A stretch of 64,000 nt of DNA from Oopsacas minuta (Eukaryota > Porifera > Hexactinellida > Lyssacinosida > Leucopsacidae), in the NCBI GenBank assembly GCA_024704765.1, contig JAKMXF010000266.1, positions 496,001 to 560,000 on the forward strand, in the 5' to 3' direction. The position numbers and the translations under genes were made by a program. Shown here in pieces: positions 32,004 through 42,060 of the stretch. Numbering within the stretch: position 1 is the stretch's first letter; each line of letters begins with the position of its first letter. The notes under the pieces were generated by a model that had not been told where the DNA came from, searched no databases, and worked only from the letters and a program-made list of their open reading frames with translations.

Positions 32004-32843
32004 TTAAATATAGACAAAACCCCACAATAAATGGGTAGAAATCGCTAAATAAAAATGTAGTAAAATTACTCCCATGAGTAGCAAGAAGTTGATGTTTGTT
32101 GCAACAGCGGAATTGAAAACGTAACGACAGAGAATTCCGTTATCGAGGTCAAGCGATGGTCTCCAGATGAAAGTAGAATCGCCCCAGTCGAGATTCTCGG
32201 GACAAGTTATTGGATCGCCGTTTGGGTCAACATCTGAGCTAATTATGGTACCAGGAGTAGAACATCCAGTAGGTAGTAGTCCCCATTTTACAGTTGCATC
32301 ATCAAACTTCATAGCATATTCCACCTCGAATCATCGAATCCATCCATTGTCCACCCGACTGGAATATCTGTCTGTCTGCTCTCACAACCGATAAGCTGTT
32401 GTGTCTCGTTCTGTTTGCATACTGGGATCAGCTGTTCTGACTGATTGCGTACAGTTTGGGCACCAAAACATTCCTTCCAGTTGGTAGGTCCATAGTGGTA
32501 GGTGCTGCAAACCCAATCTTTATTCGTGACCACGTAGTCCACTATCCCCCACACATCGGTTGTCATACTCGAGACCTGAGGTGTCATCAGCCCAATCCCG
32601 GCCATGGATAGCGAAAACTATTTTGGATCCCTTCACAACCTGAAAAGTGATATTGACCGCATTATGAGGTATTATCGGGACTGGATCCGCGATAATAAGC
32701 TCGCCATTCACATACAAACTGAACTCATTATCACAATATGCGGTACCAGTTATGGTTTTCATCTGCTGTTGTGCTGTCACAGAAAGGAACATACTTGCAA
32801 AGAAGGATATTCCTACCACAATCAAATACACAGAAGAGAGCAT
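32004..32843 (-). pseudogene. Secreted, C-terminally anchored beta-sandwich-like protein with two frameshifts
   Basis: The ATG at 32843 starts a signal peptide (MLSSVYLIVVGISFF ... SVTA|QQQ). A Cys/Trp-rich ectodomain follows (GELIIADPVP, KIVFAIHGRD, VTNKDWVCS, GWTMDGFDDSRW, STFIWRPS, CRYVF), then a hydrophobic C-terminal tail fit for a membrane or GPI anchor. Motifs like GWxxxGFDDSxW and IW...CR recur in a poorly described galactose-binding-like family of invertebrates and microbes. Two shifts break the frame: one extra G in a G5 run near 32540-32545 and one missing G near 32325. Between them the homology continues in another frame. Either this is a young pseudogene or the two homopolymer sites are sequencing errors in a real gene. 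Function unknown. Confidence 0.6.
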
Positions 32844-33956
32844 TATGGATTGAGATGATTGAGCATATATAACTATGTCCAACTATTTATAACAGCGTAA
32901 TACCAATTGGGGTTAACTTGCAATGGTAGTTACTGTTAGTAGAAAAGAATTAAGATAGCAGTTATTGCACGGCAGGAATTTATACTACTAACTCAGTCGA
33001 CGCTATTTGGCTTTGAATTTAAATGTCTGTGAAAAAACCCTAATGTATAAATCCAAATACCGACGTCGCTTTTGAAGTAAAAATTTGGAGGAAATTTCTC
33101 AGCCTTCTCCAATTGATGATAGATATAATCGACAGTTTTACAAATTAAACATTAGTTTTTATGTTGATTTATGAAATCAACATAACATATACGTATATGA
33201 GTTTTAGTCTTATTATACCTACCCACATATGCTTTCCATCTCCATAACTTCTCAACGTAATGTCAGATCAGGCTGAAATCTAAATTTAGATTCATTTCCT
33301 CGGTGTAGCTTTCCGCCATTTTAATGACTTTTCAAAACCACATCACAGTGACTATGCACAATTGGTCTATTTTCTGTAATTTTTCAAATATGGGCCAAGT
33401 GAGCCGTGTTTAGTTATCTATAAAATACCCAAAACGAGATATCGACCTCAAATTTGTAGTATGGCTATTCCACCGTTGTAGCTTTATGTCACGTATTAAT
33501 GTTAATGATTTATTGAATCTTTTTTACTATATTCATGTTATATGAATTTCTGGGTATTGATTATCTTAATACGTACTTATAATCTAATTCGAATTATCTT
33601 GTTTAATGAACTACTCATTTCTTCTCAATTTAATATGAAGACTCCAGAGGGGATGTGAGCAGTTGTAAAGTTATCAGGTCTCGATATGACACCAGTACGG
33701 AATGAGAATATCAACTCTATATATAAAATTTCCTGTATTAGCAGAGAACCTGTAATATGCAATATGCAACGTGATACTATTACAGTCACAATAAGTAATT
33801 TTGAATAAACTTGGATAATATACTTGCAAATTGGGCTTTACTCATATGAGTTAAACTCGTGCCATAATTGAGCAATATATGTCTATTTCTACTTAATTAT
33901 TGTATAATTTAGAAATCTATTCGAAGTAATTATTATTAGATACTTTGCACTGAATT
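32844..33956. other. Spacer upstream of Rab9
   Basis: No gene. The segment at about 33480-33720 resembles the 3' flanks of both Rab9 copies, which suggests a third, decayed copy or a duplicated flank. The segment at about 33735-33845 matches 30250-30370 upstream of the broken copy. Confidence 0.45.
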
Positions 33957-34556
33957 ATGTCTAAATCAACTCTTTTGAAAGTTGTACTTCTAGGAGATGG
34001 TGGAGTTGGTAAATCTGCATTAATGACTCGATATGTTAAGAATAATTTCGATCAGAAATCTTTCCACACAATTGGAGTTGAGTTTTTGAATAAAGATATA
34101 TTTTATCTTGGAAACTCATACACATTGCAGATATGGGATACAGCTGGTCAGGAGAGATTTAAGAGTCTAAGAACACCATTCTACAGAGGAGCTGATTGCT
34201 GTATTCTGACTTTCGCAGTCAACGACAAGCAATCCTTTGCAAATATTGATTTCTGGAAAAAAGAATTTTTATACTATGCGGATATAAGAGATACCAATAA
34301 TTTCCCTTTTATAGTAATCGGGAATAAGATAGATTTAGGACAGGAAAGAACAGTGAGTGAAGAAGAAGCGAGTATTTGGTGTGGCAATCAATCTATTCCT
34401 TATTACCAGACATCAGCTAAAACATCAGAGAATGTTAATATAGCATTTTTTCATGCATTAGAGATTTTCGCAGGTTCTGCGCCAGGTCAGAAAATTGAGA
34501 AATATCAATCAGTGAATTTATCTAACAGTAAAGGTGAAAGTTTTTGCTCTTGCTAG
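33957..34556 (+). CDS. RAB9A: Rab9 small GTPase
   Basis: A 199-residue single-exon gene. It has G1 GDGGVGKS, switch I with FHTIGVEFLNKD (a Rab9 signature), G3 WDTAGQERFKSLRTPFYRG, G4 GNKIDL, G5 TSAK, and a C-terminal CSC-type double-cysteine prenylation motif (SFCSC). YADIRDTNNFPF and the Phe-rich WKKEFLYYAD block also match Rab9 rather than Rab7. Family role: late endosome to trans-Golgi transport. All nucleotide-binding residues are intact. A broken copy lies 3.5 kb upstream, and the central and 3' coding parts of the two are identical. A or B orthology cannot be fixed in an invertebrate. Confidence 0.93.
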   Translation: MSKSTLLKVVLLGDGGVGKSALMTRYVKNNFDQKSFHTIGVEFLNKDIFYLGNSYTLQIWDTAGQERFKSLRTPFYRGADCCILTFAVNDKQSFANIDFWKKEFLYYADIRDTNNFPFIVIGNKIDLGQERTVSEEEASIWCGNQSIPYYQTSAKTSENVNIAFFHALEIFAGSAPGQKIEKYQSVNLSNSKGESFCSC

Positions 34557-35368
34557 AATCTCTCACTCAAAATAATGAATGGATATGTATTTGCATGTAA
34601 GTATAACATTGTGGAGCTAGTATATATATAATTGCTTTGATACATTAATATTATATACTTTATTCGTGTTAAAATTCACTCTGTATTGATTATCTAAACT
34701 TGTATTTATCATTTAATTGCTATGTTAAAGAATTGATTACTTCACTGCATTATATATGTAGATGCGACGGAGACAGTTATAGAGTTGTCAGACCTAAATG
34801 CAACGTCACTTGGTCATGGTCAGTTATAGGCAATTGAATTTCATCTCCACCTCTTCAGTCATACCTGAACTCAATTACTGATTATTGGGTCAGCATGTGA
34901 GGAGATCTTTCTTGAGTAGATCTTGAAATATATCGGAAATTGCAGTTATACCATTAATAACCAATTTATTGGTGCCTGAGTTCTCAGGATGGTTGAAGCT
35001 CAACTCAGCAAACCTTTAAGTCACGAATTAAATCCCCAAGTGCTATTTTAACATCTCTATGGTGTGGCCATTAATAATCTGAGAAACCGAATGCAAGACT
35101 TTCAAACATCTAATCAGGGAACCTGACAATACAGTGACAAATTTCCTGACTAATGCAGACACCCGATTTAATGAGCGATTAGGAAGTCAGAAACTTCACT
35201 GGTAATAGATATACCACTAACAGATAGCTTAATGCTTAGCATTGTACGTCTCCGTTTGAGAGAGAATCCATCCGTAACTATGAACATTTAAATCACAAAA
35301 CAATATGAAGATTAATCGCATATTTAACAACACCAATAAGTGATATGTAGTAACACACTTTATATATT
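34557..35368. other. Spacer between Rab9 and GINS4
   Basis: No supported gene. The first part is the 3' flank of Rab9, with similarity to 31140-31260 and 33540-33720. Nothing else is recognised. Confidence 0.35.
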
Positions 35369-36067
35369 CTAAATAAGATCTACTCTACCCTTCTCTATCA
35401 CGCTCTTCACTTCAGAATATCTCAGAATATGAATAGAATTCTTATCGAAATTAACAGCCTCATCGTCTATCATAACTCCCCCCACATCCTCATTAGCTCG
35501 TATAAATACGAATTCATCTAAATTGGGTGTAACTTTAGCCTTGTCTTTATCAAGGTTTCTTACCATAGGAGGCATATGTCTAAGAGCTACATTCTCGAAT
35601 AACCTGTCCATATTCTCAATGTATTCCCGTATGAATATTCGCTCTTCCCCTGATAAGTTATCTATATCTTCTACTGTATTGTAATCTGCGTATTTCTCTA
35701 TTTTCTCTAGTCTTTTTCTGAGGTAAGCACTGAGAACATATCTTACACGTTCTAGCTCCAATTGATGTAAACTACGAACTATTTCTGGAACTTCTGAGCC
35801 TCTTAAACTATCCTCCATCGCCTTTACTACCTCTAGCATACATTCCACATAATCTCCCTTATAAGATAATACGTCAGGAGCGAATAATTCGTTACGCCAA
35901 GCTTTAACTAATCCCTGGTACATACCATAGGCTGTAAGAGTGTCATCAGCTGTTTGTATGGGTTCTTCATCTAAGTCAAGTTCCTTTAGTTTGCTTTCAG
36001 CGCTCGGAGGAGATTGAGAGAGGGATTTTCCTGTTTGTTCATCTCTCAGTATAAAAGGCCCAGCCAT
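35369..36067 (-). CDS. GINS4: GINS complex subunit SLD5
   Basis: A 232-residue single-exon gene (human GINS4 has 223). An N-terminal acidic and disordered segment is followed by the helical A-domain (LVKAWRNELFAPDVLSYKGD is the SLD5-typical WxNExxAPELL region). Then come LRGSEVPEIVRSLHQLELER and VRYVLSAYLRKRLEKIEKY, and a small beta-rich B-domain with VFIRANEDVGGVMID. It ends HILRYSEVKSVIEKGRVDLI, matching the SLD5 tail (RYxxIxxLIxxGxVxLI). GINS joins CMG helicase (MCM2-7, Cdc45) at replication forks. The ATG is the first in frame and fits the family. It is one of three nuclear or mitochondrial DNA replication genes in the window. Confidence 0.9.
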   Translation of the reverse strand: MAGPFILRDEQTGKSLSQSPPSAESKLKELDLDEEPIQTADDTLTAYGMYQGLVKAWRNELFAPDVLSYKGDYVECMLEVVKAMEDSLRGSEVPEIVRSLHQLELERVRYVLSAYLRKRLEKIEKYADYNTVEDIDNLSGEERIFIREYIENMDRLFENVALRHMPPMVRNLDKDKAKVTPNLDEFVFIRANEDVGGVMIDDEAVNFDKNSIHILRYSEVKSVIEKGRVDLI

Positions 36068-37036
36068 TGCTAGCTTGTATTATTCAATCTGGCAGAGGTT
36101 AATATGTTAATTGTCCGTACGTATAGTTTAATATTATGTCGTATAGTATAGTAATAAACACCAAATTTAACCGATGCGACATTTTTTGAGATTCTCCTAC
36201 AGCAACGAATGCCCATAGCTGATAGAAAGATTAAATCTTGATAAATACTAGTTACAAAATTCTTTCGGTAGAGAATTCGATGTGTGATAATAGGAATTTT
36301 TACTTCTTTATCCATAGTACATTCATGTTTTCCTTTTCATGTCCAAATATTTAACAAAGTATTGAAGGTGTCATATAGTATTTTTCATCTAATTATTAGT
36401 CGCCTGGGAAAATTATTATGTAGTAATCTCAGTGTATTTTTGACTTGTTGAGCCATATCATTAATGGATTAGAGTCAGGCTGGCCCCGTGTTTCTCAAGG
36501 CATTATTATGCAATATACAGGTATACATGAATGGAATCTATGTGCCAATGGGGGGACTTCTATTGAGGGAAAAATACAATATGGATAATCTATTGATAAG
36601 TACACATATATCTTTCGTTTATAAGTTTATAACCAGTGTTCTGTTTAAATACTTTTATCACGGACAGCCTGCTTTTATCAATAAGTGTAAATACTGCATC
36701 TATCAATGTCCAATATTTTACTTACTAGAAAGTATTCCGAAAATTTGATGCCCCACAAAAGCTCAAAATAACCTCAACTCAGCCGATCTGAGAGAACAAT
36801 TGCTAGATGAATCGATTGTCAAATGATAATTCAAATCGTCATCAATAGGATTTATTCATAGGATGTACAGTGTAATAACAATAGAGTCAGTAATCACTGA
36901 TTGTATGTTATAATTCAAAGCAAAGCATCAATGAAATCTGAATTTAAAGAATATTAAATACAGAAAAATAACCGTTTCAGTCGTTGTTGATGTAAGGGTG
37001 AGTTCAGAAAAGGGAAAGGTTGTTTGAAAAAGAGAT
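36068..37036. other. Spacer between GINS4 and the E2 gene
   Basis: AT-rich. Short open frames on both strands look random in composition and no known motif is present. It must contain the GINS4 promoter and the 3' end of the UBE2Q-like gene. Confidence 0.35.
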
Positions 37037-39588
37037 TTATCCTTCGTTAGGTGGTGGAGTATACCATCCCTCTTTATGAGAACTGACGATGAATTTAAAA
37101 TCATCTTGAGCTGAGTGCATAGAAAGGAGTGAAGCATCGCTTTCGAATGAAATTCTAGCTCCTCCTTTACTCATGGTAGCTGATACCTGTAGGATAACAG
37201 ACTCGAGGGAGTAAGCACTAGACCAGCCTTGAGGAGTTAATAATTCCATACATATGGCGCCGCTTGGGAATACAAACCCCCCATGGAGTACTGGACTCAT
37301 TATACGTACAAATGGTGGCTCATACGGATATGAAGCTGTGAATGTAACGTGTATTCGTATGGAGTTCCCTTTATTCTTTTCTGCTAAAGTGATAAGATCT
37401 TTATGTAAAGCACTATCCGTATCTATTTTGAATAGTTCTATCTCCCAACTGTACAGATTATCCTCTTCAACACTAACATTGTATATTTTATCCTTATAAG
37501 CCTGAGATTTGTAAATATCCCTCAATTCTTTCAAAAGACGGTCTGAGGCCATAGCAGATGCTAGGTAAGTAGAATCTTTGTTTTCCTCTTCTGTCGTTGT
37601 TGATTTATACGATTGAATACGCATTTTTTCTAAAAAGTCGCGATTTTCTGCGGACATCCCAGTATCAACACCAGAACCATCTGTCTCACTCCAATCAGCT
37701 TGATTTGGTACGTCATCTTCTGGCAAGAAATCTGCTACATCATCATATTTAGAATAATCTTCAAACTCATCATCATTATAATACGCATCGTCATCATCAT
37801 TAGCATTATCATTATCTTCTCCAACTATATCACTACTGTTTAAATCTGCTTGATAACTGGGCTTGTATAAATCACAAAACTCTTCTACCTTAAAATAATA
37901 CAATTAGAATTAATACATCTTTAAACAGACAAACAGACTATTATGAACTACTATTATGAACCAAGTCAGTGGTCCCTAAAAAATTCTTCCCATATGATAA
38001 TTATTAAACGAGCCTTTGGCTCGTCGCTTCGCGATGAACTCGGCGCATTGCGCCTCGGGCTATTCAACAGACAAACAACAATTGAGATTTAATAATATTG
38101 ATGTTGTTTACAATATTCAGACTCAGCATACTCGAGTATGCCAGTATAGTCGTTGAAAGTACGATTCTACCTCCATTTGAAATTTGTTTACTTTATGTAC
38201 CTAAAAGTAAGCAAATATTCACAATATGTTGTTTACAATACCATATTCGGACTCAGCATACTGAATACCCCAGGATAGTCGTTGAAAGTATGATTCTACC
38301 TTAATTTTGAAATTTGTTTACTTTATATTCATAAAAATAACAATAAATTTACATATGATTAATCCAAAAGTGTGAAAATCGGATTCCGCATATTCGATAT
38401 ATTTAGTGAAGTTTTATTGAATTATATTTACTTCCTTGATAAACACGATAAATGCATAGTTATGCAACAACTTCAAAATTACATACCGTAAATTCTTTCC
38501 TTGACAACAGACAAACAAACAGACAACAAATGAGATCTAATAATATAGATTCTTTTCGCTTAATATGAAGTCTATTTATTTATATTATGAACAAGATTTT
38601 TGGTCCAGTGGGGGGTCACAATAAGCGATCAAGACTGTATGGGTAAAACACTATAATCTGTAATATTCATGGTCAGAGAATCAGATCCTTCAGATTCTAG
38701 ATTCTATGATCCGCATTACTGGTTTGGATCTTAGTCCATAGATATAGATCTGATCTCGTATTAAGATTTGATAATTCTGGAAATTCATTTTAAAATTCAG
38801 TAACAAACCATTCCTGTAACTTCTTGTGGCAATTCGATATTATACGCTGTACACAGTTTCTTGACTAGATAAGCACTTTTGGAGACTAGAGGACATTGTG
38901 TATCATTATCATTATCATTCAAATTCAGTTCTATGCCTAAACCTTGAACTTCACTCTGGTCGACCGTCCATAGAGGCTTAACTTTAGGATAACCTTGTAG
39001 GAAGTTTACCTATATCAAAACAAATATAATTCGCCTATCAGATAGATAGATAGATAGATAATTGCTAGTAGGGAGTAAACTGGATGTGCATTAGTTAGAA
39101 CTTGTATTATAGACTATCATAGAGTAAATCAAATAAGCTGCGAGATTCATCGAATTTCATATACACGTGAAAAGTTGATATCGAGATATCATGAGTATTG
39201 AACTTTATTGATACATACACATCGTGTATAATGAAACTATACATAGACACAATTGGGAAAGCTGTGACACTTACACTAAGTTCTATACAGACTATTAAAT
39301 TTCGGTTAACCCAACCGAATACTAATGATAATATCCGGTTGAGTAGAATATTAAGCTATTCGGTTGTAACCTTGGATAAAACGCACAAATTCAATCTATT
39401 CAGTTTTTTCAATTGCTATTCACAAATACCTGAAATCTAACTCTGGTGTTGTCTGGTAAAATAAATTGTAAACAAGCTTCTTCAGAGTGAAATCTTAGAA
39501 CGAAGAGTTTGTGAGATTTAGGAAACTTGTCTCTTAGAAAGCTGAATTCCAGGTCCAACAAGTTGTTACTAGGAACTTTGCAAGCCAT
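37037..39588 (-). CDS. UBE2Q1: UBE2Q-type ubiquitin-conjugating enzyme E2
   Basis: Three exons, 39430-39588, 38809-39009 and 37037-37888, give 403 residues with all phases compatible. The N-terminal RWD-like part (MACKVPSNNLLDLEFSFLRD; later YPKVKPLWTV) is followed by an acidic Asp/Glu/Tyr-rich linker around residues 130-190. The UBC domain starts at ASDRLLKELRDIYKSQ. The catalytic Cys is in GAICMELLTPQGWSSAYSLE at about residue 332, the UBE2Q signature. SPVLHGGFV and the terminal HKEGWYTPP also match UBE2Q1/2. The enzyme accepts ubiquitin from E1 and passes it on in cytosol or nucleus. The first intron holds a (GATA)n tract and the second holds a copy of the dispersed repeat. Confidence 0.9.
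38014..38555. repeat. Dispersed ~500-bp repeat, copy 2
   Basis: Nearly identical to 26482-26982 over its length, with an extra partial duplication (a second gactcagcatact segment near 38115-38180). The GC-rich head (gagcctttggctcgtcgctt ...) forms a short hairpin with ggctcg/cgagcc. It lies in intron 2 of the UBE2Q-like gene and has no coding capacity. Confidence 0.8.
39040..39060 (+). repeat. (GATA)n microsatellite
   Basis: Five tandem GATA units in intron 1 of the UBE2Q-like gene. Confidence 0.85.
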
Positions 39589-41046
39589 TTCTTGCAGGCT
39601 GACAAATATATAACAATGAATTAATATTCAATAAGATAATAACTTTAAAATACTACAGAAACTAAGTAAACTCGTGACTGATATTGACTCAAGTACGTAG
39701 TTTTTAATCGATCAATCAAGTTTCGTATAAAATAGGATCTTGACAGTTCGCTACATTACGTTATACATACAAACAAAGCAAGCTTTGGTTGCGAATAACC
39801 GTGTTCGCCGAAGGGTAACTAGCTATTCAATATAAATATTAGCTAATAACATTATCCTCTATTGCCAGTAGTTTCGTGTTGATTATTTTATCTAATCCTG
39901 GGTCTGGTGCATTTATGCTTTTCTCCTAAAATCGCGAATAGTGGAGTGGAATGGAAATCACCCATGCAAAACTAAATAGCTATCCAAATACGCAGTTTAT
40001 ACTAGTCTAATTGTTACTCTATAGTTACAGATATGACAGATGTCTGTACAAGTTATAACGCTGAACTATTCTATCAATACTGCACATTAATTATTTCCAA
40101 ATTGTTCAATGGACGAATTTACATAAGTTTCATATAATTTAATAAGATGGCCTTAAATCTATAAATCCTATTAAAATATAACTGAGTAAGGTACCTAAGC
40201 CTCCCAGTATAGTATTTGCTGACATTAACATTCACTCGTACACGCCTATGTTTACATTACACGACACCTAACTTGTTTATTTTTTAAATATATACTCGTG
40301 TTGCGAAGTGTCCATGTAATGAATTGTCCAATTAGCGAATGGTCCATGTAGCATAGTGTCAGTGTAAAATGTCAGGGCATTATCGTAAAAGTTTGCTGAA
40401 TAATAGTACTTAGGAAATAATTGGGATTATTGTACAGATATTCAATAATACAGTAAAACCTCCAAAAGTGAACACCTCTAAGAAGTGAACATTCTGGCTG
40501 GTCTCCAGAGTGTGCACTTACTGAAGGTTTCACTGTAGAAACTTTAAAAGTATTGCAATTCTCTAATGACACTAACCTGTTCAGTAATTACTAATTAGTA
40601 CTGGCGTATACACACTTACATTGAACAAAAAATCGATCAAGATAAATTTTGAATTTTGTGCCCAGTTTCAAATGTCTTTATATAACGTAAATCTCGGAAT
40701 AATCGCTATAGATATTGTCTTCACGGAAAATTATACCCAGGGGCTAGCGTGGTTGCTTCGTTGCTTTCATTTATTAATCTGATGTAATTACCTCAACCAC
40801 GCCCCAACTATCTGCAGTAGAATCATTCAATACACACATATTACGTAACACATCATATAATTAAGAAATACATGATGTAGACCAAATCTTAATTAATTAT
40901 CTAGAGGATCGTTAGATGCAATAATGAATATAAGAATACTAATAGCATACGTAGCGTAGATCGCTTTGACGGCAGTGAGGGTTAGCTGGTCAAGTAATTG
41001 GTTCTTTGGCTTGCAATATTTCTTCTGGGATTCAAATATTTTCTTT
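39589..41046. other. Spacer with short inverted-repeat elements
   Basis: No gene is supported. It holds an 85-bp MITE at 40451-40535 and a GC-richer inverted pair (gcgtggttg ... caaccacgcc) at about 40745-40806. The short frame overlapping the MITE is not coding. Confidence 0.45.
40451..40535. mobile_element. 85-bp TIR element (MITE)
   Basis: Starts cagtaaaacctccaaaagtg and ends in the inverted form (cacttactgaaggtttcactg), flanked by TA on both sides. A longer relative is at 60343-60458. Confidence 0.7.
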
Positions 41047-41418
41047 TTATTGCATTTTCTTGCTTATAGAATCAGATTGAATTTGTGTAGTAGATAGCAT
41101 TGAATCTCCAATAGCTCTAGAAGCATATTCAGATAGTTTTTCAAAACACACAGCTCCACCTCCTTCCTTAAAACTTATACTGACCTTACCTTCTCCCACC
41201 CAGAGAGCTGATATATAGCTAGCTCCAAATATTGGTTGATGAAATCGTATATTTTCCACTTTACGCAAGGATATATCTATTCTATCACCATTCACGAATT
41301 CAAAAGTTAGATTTGACAAGCCTAGAATTAATACAGCTTGAGATTTAATTGTACTAGAGCCAATTACTTCTAACAATACGCCAGATTGTGTTAACACAGA
41401 TTTAGTCTGTTTAGCCAT
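41047..41418 (-). CDS. WBP2-like GRAM-domain protein
   Basis: A 123-residue single-exon protein. A PH-like GRAM fold spans about 5-105. The segment FHQPIFGASYISALW followed by FKEGGGAVCFEKLSEYASRA matches the KQPVFGANYIKG ... GGAIEFGQ signature of WBP2/WBP2NL proteins. The PPxY-containing Pro-rich tail of vertebrate WBP2 is missing, and the C-terminus is a short Ser/Gln/Lys tail. WBP2 proteins act as WW-domain-binding transcription co-factors; without PPxY this one probably works through the GRAM fold alone. Stand-alone GRAM forms occur in plants and protists. Confidence 0.75.
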   Translation of the reverse strand: MAKQTKSVLTQSGVLLEVIGSSTIKSQAVLILGLSNLTFEFVNGDRIDISLRKVENIRFHQPIFGASYISALWVGEGKVSISFKEGGGAVCFEKLSEYASRAIGDSMLSTTQIQSDSISKKMQ

Positions 41419-42060
41419 TCAGAGATGAACTCAAATATTACTATAAATTCAAAATTGTTATAATATAATCAGCTTTGAAGTTCCTTGAAGAGTTCCTTGA
41501 AGAGAACTAGGAAATAATAGCAACTATTCGCCAATAAACACATCCTCAGAACATGAATGGCAGTGCTCAGATATCAGACAATTGTAGATAAATATATATG
41601 TACATCAGCCGATGTATTCGTTTTATGTCCAGAGGCAAGCTGACTAAGGACCGAATTGCCAAAAAAATACTGGATAAATCAGTAAAACATTATCCAATGC
41701 TATGGCATTACGATATATACCAACTGTTGATTATAATCATTTTTTGAGAATTATAAACACGTACGTGCTAACCAGAATTGAATTTATCGTAGGTTGCTGG
41801 TGATTATTTCATAAATTAATTCAGAATAATACCCAAGCATTGGATGACTGTTCAATCAAATATAATAATTACAGATAATTGATCAATAGAATATGAGATT
41901 TGACATTAATTAACCCAACTGTTACACGAGTAATGTAGTTAGGATTCAATGGTCAATTTAATAATATTTCGGGTACATTGTTTTGAAAACAGACTATAGT
42001 TCCATATAACAAGCATCAGTATAATCTTTTGATTTGTAAAGATTCTGTTTTGGCATTTTA
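41419..42060. other. Spacer between divergent WBP2-like and GRXCR-like genes
   Basis: AT-rich; no gene, RNA or repeat recognised. It probably holds both promoters, since the two flanking genes diverge. Confidence 0.4.

Noticed and set aside
36488-36748. 86-codon open frame between GINS4 and the E2 gene
   Set aside because: AT-driven composition, no signal peptide or domain, no neighbour support.
38014-38080. Helitron end (GC-rich hairpin)
   Set aside because: There is a hairpin but no CTRR terminus after it and no TC start at the other end.
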